NCBI GenBank assembly: GCA_021850505.1
Contig: JAJZLW010000152.1
Location: 1-17,183, forward strand
DNA: 17,183 nt
Origin: Thermoplasmata archaeon
GTDB taxonomy: Archaea; Thermoplasmatota; Thermoplasmata; Thermoplasmatales; Thermoplasmataceae
Direction: 5' to 3'
Position numbers and translations under genes: made by a program
Notes under the pieces: model-generated
Told to the model about the DNA's origin: nothing
Database searches by the model: none
Seen by the model: only the letters and a program-made list of their open reading frames with translations
Part shown: positions 12,462-17,183 of the stretch, one piece after another
Position numbering within the stretch: the stretch's first letter is position 1
How the letters are laid out: each line of letters starts with the position of its first letter

Positions 12462-13270
12462 ATCTGAGACCTTTCCTCCAGGCTGGATGCTTTTATCCTT
12501 CCGAGGAGAAGTATGTCAAGAATTATCAAGGATGCTATCCAGATTAAAAGAGATAAAAGGAGATAAGGATATTGTAGACTTGAAAACACTATATGCATAT
12601 GAGCGGAAACGATTTGCAATTCTTTTCCGTCGAAAGCTTCCTGAAACATGACAATATATGCATTAAACGGCACTACATAATAGATGTATTGATCGGTAAT
12701 ATTTGCTGTGAGAAGCAGGATCCCGATACCATATGTCAGTAGCATAGGTAAAAGCTGGATGTAATTTACAGTCCTTGCTCCAAGATAGTTGATGACAAGC
12801 AATACAAGGAAAAGTGCAAAGAATATCATAAAAAGCGAACCAAGCAAAATTGTGAAATAGGTTGACAGGTAGTTGTTTGAATGGACAATGAATCCAAATT
12901 TGTAGCTGAACATCAATGTGGCGACGATCGAGATCACAGCAGAAAGGCATATTCCAACAACTAGTGAAGAGATCGTTATATTGTAAAGATATGATCTTCG
13001 CGATAAACGGCTGAACTTGAACAGGTAAGGAAGAGAAGAGGAAGAGTAGATCGCTACCTGAGCTATAGTTGTTGATATTGTTCCAAGCAGGAAAAGTATG
13101 ACTATTCCGGTCCATTCTGCCGTGTAATTTTCCTGATAAAAGCGGGATAGGCCGATACCTGATATTGACTGGTTATATCCTATATACAGAAGAAAAATAC
13201 CAAATAGTATGCCGAATATCCATACCCTTCTGCTGAAGATAATACTCTTGACAAAATATTTGGTTATCAT
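12458..13270 (-). CDS. ABC transporter permease (export type)
   Basis: This 270-residue membrane protein has about six helices (near residues 16-31, 54-74, 98-122, 138-161, 172-190 and 232-257), the layout of ABC-2 type exporter permeases. The basic loop SRLSRRSYLYN (88-97) before helix 3 fits the coupling region that contacts the ATPase in that class. Sequence similarity to named families is weak and I base the assignment mostly on topology and on the ATPase gene 2 nt upstream. No substrate can be named. The ATG at 13270 directly follows the ATPase stop. Its own stop overlaps the next gene by 4 bp. Confidence 0.7.
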   Translation of the reverse strand: MITKYFVKSIIFSRRVWIFGILFGIFLLYIGYNQSISGIGLSRFYQENYTAEWTGIVILFLLGTISTTIAQVAIYSSSSLPYLFKFSRLSRRSYLYNITISSLVVGICLSAVISIVATLMFSYKFGFIVHSNNYLSTYFTILLGSLFMIFFALFLVLLVINYLGARTVNYIQLLPMLLTYGIGILLLTANITDQYIYYVVPFNAYIVMFQEAFDGKELQIVSAHMHIVFSSLQYPYLLLSLLIWIASLIILDILLLGRIKASSLEERSQI

Positions 13271-13272
13271 AG

Positions 13273-14052
13273 TTACAACCTACCCGCCATGGAACCAACC
13301 TTTTCAATATTGGAAAGGGGTATCTCCCCTTCATCAATGCTTATAGAGAAATTTCTGTTCCCCAAACTCCATTCAATTGCACCTTCCTCTTGGTGGGATG
13401 AATTGAAATAGTAACGTTGAAATTTAGTCGGATCCAGAGGGCCAATCAGTTTACCTGACAGTAAAAGGAACAACCGCCAGCCCTTCATTAGTTCTAGCAT
13501 GACACTGTCATGTGTCGAAAGAACTATCTCTGATGAAGCTGCATTGATAATTGAAAACAGCAGCTCCTTTCTTTCAAAGTCAATGTTCTCGAAGGGTTCA
13601 TCCAGAATAACAAGGCTTGGACTCCCAACCATTGCCATGAGCGAGAAAAGTATCTTCTGTTCACCGGTGCTCAGATTCCATGGCTTCTGGCCTGAGATTC
13701 TATTAAGCCTGAATTTATTGAGATGTGCGAAAACAATACTTCGGTCAAAGTTTTTTAACTCGCTATAGGCGGAAACCATATCCCGTACGTTAAGAGGCAG
13801 CAATCTGTAACATTCCTGGAGATTTGAGGAAACTTTCACATACTTGCCAGAAGATCCCAGATTCTCTCCATTATAATGCATAGCCCCACTATCCGGTATA
13901 ACTAAGCCAAGGAGGCATTTCATTAAGGTCGTTTTTCCCGAACCGTTCTGACCAACTATAACATTCTTGGAATTATCTGGAACCAGAAGGGATAGTTTGT
14001 CCAGAACCAGGTGTTCGTTATAACTTACTGAAAGATCTTCAATGCTCAACAT
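13273..14052 (-). CDS. ABC transporter ATP-binding protein
   Basis: This 259-residue protein has the complete nucleotide-binding domain: Walker A GQNGSGKTT (residues 34-42), Q-loop Gln79, signature LSTGEQ (127-132, with Thr in place of the usual Gly), Walker B LVILDEP (147-153) with catalytic Glu152, D-loop ENID and switch His181 (VLSTHD). About 60 residues follow the domain, which is longer than in minimal subunits, and contain no motif I recognise. It is the first gene of a four-gene operon. The ATG at 14052 lies about 25 nt from an AT-rich TATA-like stretch, so the mRNA is probably leaderless. It would power the permease encoded next; exporter and immunity roles are typical of this layout. 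Confidence 0.9.
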   Translation of the reverse strand: MLSIEDLSVSYNEHLVLDKLSLLVPDNSKNVIVGQNGSGKTTLMKCLLGLVIPDSGAMHYNGENLGSSGKYVKVSSNLQECYRLLPLNVRDMVSAYSELKNFDRSIVFAHLNKFRLNRISGQKPWNLSTGEQKILFSLMAMVGSPSLVILDEPFENIDFERKELLFSIINAASSEIVLSTHDSVMLELMKGWRLFLLLSGKLIGPLDPTKFQRYYFNSSHQEEGAIEWSLGNRNFSISIDEGEIPLSNIEKVGSMAGRL

Positions 14053-14069
14053 GAATTGAGATGCCTAAT

Positions 14070-14082
14070 GATGATAAATTAA
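14070..14082 (-). promoter_or_regulatory. TATA-like promoter of the ABC operon
   Basis: On the minus strand the sequence GTTAATTTATCAT is centred about 25 nt upstream of the ATPase ATG, giving a leaderless start. Confidence 0.35.
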
Positions 14083-14089
14083 CAAGTAT

Positions 14090-14108
14090 GGGTTCATTTT
14101 TTGAACCC
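14090..14108. promoter_or_regulatory. Inverted repeat GGGTTCA-TTTTT-TGAACCC, candidate operator
   Basis: A perfect 7-bp inverted repeat with a 5-nt spacer lies just upstream of the ABC operon's TATA-like element. It is placed where a repressor or activator would act on that promoter. The winged-helix protein encoded at the operon's end (11465-11788) is the natural candidate. Downstream bases 14109-14263 show nothing else of note. Confidence 0.45.
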
Positions 14109-14263
14109 GGAATTCTGGATGTTTTGTGTCTTACAATCGGTGTTATATTGCATTACAGCAAATTGCGGAGAAAGCAATCATCTAGGATCTGATTTAGACC
14201 TCCCTGAATAAAGATTTTCGATGAACGGATTTAAGGGTATTACGATCATGCGAAATTGTTCTT

Positions 14264-14872
14264 TTAGATTGAATTTCCCAGCATCGGAAGGAAGACTACG
14301 AGGAGCCTGCTCACCGAAGTATTGGTCGTTGATTCCCTATCTTCGCCTGATTCAATTAGTGTCTGCCACAGTTGCCTCAATATAGGTTTTATCTTAGTGC
14401 TTGTCTTTTTACTCATGACCGCGTAGGTCAAAGTATAAGGTGTTTGTTCAATCAACCATTTTCTTAAATTATCTCCTTCAGACTCATCTGATTTGGCTAC
14501 ACGGTCTGCAATGAAGCTTAATGTCATTGAGTAGCCCATCAATACAGAACTGACAACCTCCTTTATTTCACTGTTACTTGCACCGACCAGAACCTTTTCC
14601 CACTCCTTTGGGTCTTCGGCTCTGAACATCTCCTCATTTAACCTGTAGAATTTTTCAACATAGTTCTTCTTCGGAATTACTTCCGGTTCCAGCACAAGGC
14701 CTTCCTTTACCATTTGGGAAATGAAATGGTAAAGATTGGACTTGCTCACATCAATCAATTTTGACATCTGTGTTACTGTCATCCTGCCCTGCTCAGTCAA
14801 TAGCATGATTATCCTGAATTTTGTGGGATTCCTGAATACTTCAGATAGGATCTCATAGCGATTTTTAGTCAT
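14264..14872 (-). CDS. ArsR-like winged-helix regulator, divergent from the MFS exporter
   Basis: This 202-residue regulator has an N-terminal winged helix: RYEILSEVFRNPTKFRIIML, then TEQGRMTVTQMSKLIDVSKSNLYHFISQMVKEGLV, and a wing with KKNYVEKFYRLNEEMF. From about residue 85 a helical domain follows (EWEKVLVGASNSEIKEVVSS and beyond, ending LLVVFLPMLGNSI), which could bind a ligand or dimerise. Cysteines are absent, so it is unlikely to be a thiol-type ArsR metal sensor. The ATG at 14872 is used because the next ATG upstream (14876) is out of frame. It diverges from the MFS gene with a 75- to 138-nt gap holding palindromes, the usual arrangement for a drug or solute sensor controlling an exporter. 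The inducer is unknown. Confidence 0.8.
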   Translation of the reverse strand: MTKNRYEILSEVFRNPTKFRIIMLLTEQGRMTVTQMSKLIDVSKSNLYHFISQMVKEGLVLEPEVIPKKNYVEKFYRLNEEMFRAEDPKEWEKVLVGASNSEIKEVVSSVLMGYSMTLSFIADRVAKSDESEGDNLRKWLIEQTPYTLTYAVMSKKTSTKIKPILRQLWQTLIESGEDRESTTNTSVSRLLVVFLPMLGNSI

Positions 14873-14889
14873 TCATGGATAAATTAATA

Positions 14890-14938
14890 TATCAATTTAG
14901 ATTTTACGTATCAATGATATTACTACGAGTAAATACTC
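14890..14938. promoter_or_regulatory. Palindromes in the regulator-MFS divergent promoter
   Basis: TATCAATGATA (14909-14919) and GAGTAAATACTC (14927-14938) are perfect short palindromes. TATCAAT also occurs as a direct repeat at 14890-14896, 19 bp before its second copy. The surrounding AATTAATATATC (14883-14893) supplies TATA-like sequence on both strands. These are candidate binding sites for the divergent regulator. Confidence 0.4.
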
Positions 14939-15010
14939 TTACTATGTATGAAAACCCCAAGATTTCCTGGACAGAGGATTCAGTCGGACCCTCGAACGGA
15001 AGTGGTATCC

Positions 15011-16234
15011 ATGAGTGAAACGATAAATGCAAATAGTCAGGATAGGTTGCATTTTGGCAGGAATTTCAGACTTCTTGTTTTGACCGGTACAATTTCCAAA
15101 ACAGGTATAGCAGGCTTTCAGATCGCGGTTCTATGGATCGCGTTGCTTCTGACTAAGTCGTCGATCCTTGCAGGGGTGGCAGATGGGATGGCAGTGTTGC
15201 CACTTGTCTTCAGCTTTGCCTTTGGTGCCTATGTAGACAGACAGGCGAGCAAGAAATGGCTCGCATTACTTGTGTCCGCCACCAGAGTACTTTCAATATT
15301 TGCTTTGTTCATAGCTTTTCTCATTGACAATTTGCTTGTTGAAACTCTTTCAATCTACTTCGTGGCATTTGTGATTGGATTGTCAACTGACATAATGGAT
15401 TCGACATCAGCAAGCTGGTCCAAGCAATTTTTGGATGAAAGCCAGTACAAATCAGGGACATCGCTATCTCAGGGTTTAGGAGCACTTGCAGAAAGCCTTG
15501 GATATGCGTTATCCGGAGTGTTTTTGATTCTGGGTCTAAAATTTGCAGTTTACAGCTTTGCAATTATATTTGCCATTGCAGTTATACCCATCCTTTGGAT
15601 CAAAAATGAGAGGACTGCAAATATATCTGCCGAAAATAGTATCAATTCCTCCATAAAGAAAGGACTGAATTATGTCTTTAAAGACAGCAGACTGAGGGCA
15701 CTTGTTATAATTGTACTTGCAATAAACCTCGCATTAGGTACCATTGGAATATTCCTAGCATATCTAATACAGGATCAGTTCAGGCTGAGTGCCATATATT
15801 TCACAATGCTTGCAGTGAGCCTGGCCCTGGGAGTAATTTTTGGATCTATCCTTGGTTCGATAGTTAGGGGAAAAGTGGGAACTTATACGATAGGTACGAT
15901 CATGCCAATTGGAGGCCTTCTGTTTCTTGTTGGGATGAATAGGTCTGTATATCCGGATTTTGTGATTACCGCTGTAATTGGAATTCTCATTGGCATAATC
16001 AATGTCGTGATAAATACAGCAATAATAAAAACCGTCGATAATGAAATGATGGGGAGAGTAAGCGGAACCATCAAAACGTTCGGTATAAGTTTAATGTTCC
16101 TTTCCGGAACTATTGGCGGGGTACTGATTCGGTTAATAACACTCCAGGGGGGATTCTACCTTATAGGTGCGATTGTATGCATAGCTTCGTTTACGCCTCT
16201 TGCATTCAGGGAATTTTATAACATCAGAATTTAA
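15011..16234 (+). CDS. Major facilitator superfamily transporter (multidrug exporter type)
   Basis: The protein has about 12 hydrophobic helices and the MFS motif between helices 2 and 3, GAYVDRQASKKW, with a typical Asp-Arg pair. Its overall pattern is closest to the MFS_3/EntS-like drug and siderophore exporters, which work as proton-coupled efflux pumps. A central hydrophilic loop (about residues 195-220, KNERTANISAENSINSSIKK) separates the two six-helix halves. I chose ATG 15011 (MSETINANSQDRLHFGRNF, 407 residues) because GGAAGTGG precedes it at 14998-15005. ATG 14948 would add 21 hydrophilic residues and has no ribosome binding site, but may be used on a short-leader transcript. It is divergent from the ArsR-like regulator. 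The substrate cannot be read from the sequence. Confidence 0.85.
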   Translation: MSETINANSQDRLHFGRNFRLLVLTGTISKTGIAGFQIAVLWIALLLTKSSILAGVADGMAVLPLVFSFAFGAYVDRQASKKWLALLVSATRVLSIFALFIAFLIDNLLVETLSIYFVAFVIGLSTDIMDSTSASWSKQFLDESQYKSGTSLSQGLGALAESLGYALSGVFLILGLKFAVYSFAIIFAIAVIPILWIKNERTANISAENSINSSIKKGLNYVFKDSRLRALVIIVLAINLALGTIGIFLAYLIQDQFRLSAIYFTMLAVSLALGVIFGSILGSIVRGKVGTYTIGTIMPIGGLLFLVGMNRSVYPDFVITAVIGILIGIINVVINTAIIKTVDNEMMGRVSGTIKTFGISLMFLSGTIGGVLIRLITLQGGFYLIGAIVCIASFTPLAFREFYNIRI

Positions 16235-16275
16235 TTATAAATAAGATTGTGCTCTGATAACCATATTTATTTAAA

Positions 16276-16402
16276 ATCTTGGATGCCTCTGCATCTGCCT
16301 CTCCTTGTTATTACTTATCCTTAAGATCCTGTCGTGCAACTCCCGAGAAAGCTTTTGAACAAGGATCGTGTCTTTAAAAAGAGAAGTGGATAAATAAAAA
16401 CC
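16276..16402 (-). other. Intergenic open frame following DUF1634, doubtful
   Basis: In the DUF1634 reading frame, right after its TGA stop, the minus strand stays open for about 42 codons and ends at a TAA near 16276. It encodes a charged helical-looking sequence (DTILVQKLSRELHDRILRIS). It has no ATG or GTG start except an internal ATG near the end and one TTG. It may be a remnant, a misplaced extension or chance. No homologue is recognised. Confidence 0.2.
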
Positions 16403-16801
16403 TCAAAGCAACGACGGTACTGCGAGCATCGCAAAGAAAAGATTGAATAAGACTATGAGCGTGATTATAACAAATTTTATATCTTTTCCAATTGCAAACC
16501 AAACAAGCCTGACAATCACCACACTGATTGACGTAAATATTAACAACCACAGTCCAAATGCTATAAAATATATCCCGTCCAGTTGAAAGAGTCCCTGAAT
16601 AATGTACCCAGTTGGGATGTTCTTTGAGTCTATGCCATGCAACATGGAATAAGAGTAACTTGCAATCTGTTGCAGCGTAAACCCGTCTCCTCCATTCCTT
16701 ATGAATAACAAAACGACACCTGTGACAATGAATATGACGCTGAGGATTGAACCACCTCTCAAGAAATGACTGATAACTATTGTGTCGTCAAAGTTTTTCA
16801 T
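16403..16801 (-). CDS. DUF1634 membrane protein
   Basis: This 132-residue protein has three membrane helices (about residues 18-34, 77-101 and 109-129) joined by a central polar loop, the layout of DUF1634. The opening ISHFLRGGSILSVIFIVTGV and the IQGLFQLDGIYFIAFGLWLL stretch match the family as I know it. DUF1634 genes regularly lie directly downstream of TauE/SafE permeases, as here: its ATG overlaps the permease stop by 4 bp (ATGA). A role as an accessory subunit of that transporter is plausible but unproven. No catalytic motif is visible. Confidence 0.78.
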   Translation of the reverse strand: MKNFDDTIVISHFLRGGSILSVIFIVTGVVLLFIRNGGDGFTLQQIASYSYSMLHGIDSKNIPTGYIIQGLFQLDGIYFIAFGLWLLIFTSISVVIVRLVWFAIGKDIKFVIITLIVLFNLFFAMLAVPSLL

Positions 16802-17183
16802 TTGCCATGCCCCCTCTTTACCGCCTTTTTATTATGAAAGAACAGCAGGATTATTGTCAGGGCAGCTACGGTTGCTGCAACCGAAAACTGGAATACAGAA
16901 TTCACTAGAACTATGTTGATCTTGTTCAATCCGCTGAAAATCATGTCCAGACCAAGGAAGATTAGAATGGAAAAAAATATCAGGCGTATGTCCTCGTTTG
17001 ATATCTTTACAAGAACCTTTGATCCATAGTATGCGCCTATCAGGACTCCGAGAGCAGTTGCAGCTGCAATCATTGGCTGAATAAATCCGGCATACCAGTA
17101 GATAGTGCTGCTGGTTGCGGCTGTTATACCTATCATGAAATTGCTCGTAGTTGTTGTGACCTTCATCGGCAGGTTTAGTGCCC
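16798..17183 (-). CDS. TauE/SafE family permease, C-terminal part (5' end outside the window)
   Basis: The frame continues past the window edge. The visible 128 codons begin ALNLPMKVTTTTSNFMIGIT, which corresponds to the conserved middle segment of TauE/SafE permeases (usual form LPMKVATATS). About four membrane helices follow, with the internal repeat GVLIGAYYGSKVLVKISNED (a G-A-x-x-G-S turn) typical of the second half of the fold. TauE/SafE proteins export small sulfur- or carboxylate-containing anions such as sulfite or sulfoacetate; the substrate here is unknown. The ATG at 17166 is internal and not the true start. The gene is coupled by a 4-bp overlap to DUF1634. Confidence 0.82.
   Translation of the reverse strand, partial: ALNLPMKVTTTTSNFMIGITAATSSTIYWYAGFIQPMIAAATALGVLIGAYYGSKVLVKISNEDIRLIFFSILIFLGLDMIFSGLNKINIVLVNSVFQFSVAATVAALTIILLFFHNKKAVKRGHGK

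Noticed and set aside
12663..13115. 150-codon minus-strand frame inside the ABC permease
   Set aside because: It lies in a shifted frame of the permease, is rich in His, Cys and Trp unlike the neighbours, and has no initiation signal; the membrane topology in the other frame is much more convincing.
1..17183. CRISPR arrays, insertion sequences, or integrase and attachment-site signatures
   Set aside because: No regularly spaced repeats, transposase or recombinase motifs, or terminal inverted repeats were seen on either strand.

Overview
The window is chromosomal DNA of an archaeon, most likely a member of the Thermoplasmatales (Thermoplasma/Ferroplasma/Cuniculiplasma-like acidophiles). The reasons are an archaeal-type L11 start, a DUF35-thiolase-HMG-CoA synthase mevalonate cluster, MptE-type pterin kinase, DUF373, DUF929 and DUF1634 proteins, a thioredoxin reductase without the usual NADPH motif, TATA-type promoters with short or no leaders, and frequent TTG starts. 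Species cannot be fixed from the sequence.

Layout. 1-66 (-): the first 22 codons of ribosomal protein L11. 205-861 (+): a ComB homologue (2-phosphosulfolactate phosphatase family) with no ordinary start codon where homology begins. 845-2705 (-): mptE-like pyrophosphokinase and a DUF373 membrane protein, overlapping each other and running tail-to-tail into comB. 2706-2998: an intergenic region with three nested or serial stem-loops. 2999-3778 (+): a secreted or anchored DUF929 protein rich in N-glycosylation sequons. 4034-4249 (-): a 71-residue basic winged-helix protein with a palindromic candidate operator at its promoter. 4530-7147 (+): HMG-CoA synthase, a thiolase-fold protein and a DUF35 zinc-ribbon/OB protein, one tightly packed operon for the first steps of the mevalonate (isoprenoid lipid) pathway. 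7210-8268 (+): a CPBP-type intramembrane protease. 8255-9299 (-): purN and, upstream of it, a TrmB/MarR-like regulator. 9433-11410 (+): thioredoxin, thioredoxin reductase and a translationally coupled zincin-like protein, divergent from that regulator and sharing a promoter region with repeated TATTGCA elements. 11465-14052 (-): a four-gene operon of ABC ATPase, ABC permease, six-helix membrane protein and winged-helix regulator. 14264-14872 (-) and 15011-16234 (+): a divergent HTH regulator and MFS exporter pair. 16403-17183 (-): DUF1634 and a TauE/SafE permease cut by the window end.

No mobile element, CRISPR array, rRNA or recognisable tRNA was found. No gene-free stretch exceeds 300 bases; the longest are 2706-2998, 4250-4529 and 3779-4033, each described below.

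The most noteworthy points are these. The thiolase-fold protein has Thr in place of the nucleophilic Cys and Asn in place of the GHP-motif His, while its HMG-CoA synthase partner keeps a full active site. comB and trxB both have start-codon anomalies. The thioredoxin locus looks like a self-contained unit with its own cysteine-bearing regulator, repeated operator motifs and a putative metalloprotease. Several clean inverted repeats sit exactly at promoters.
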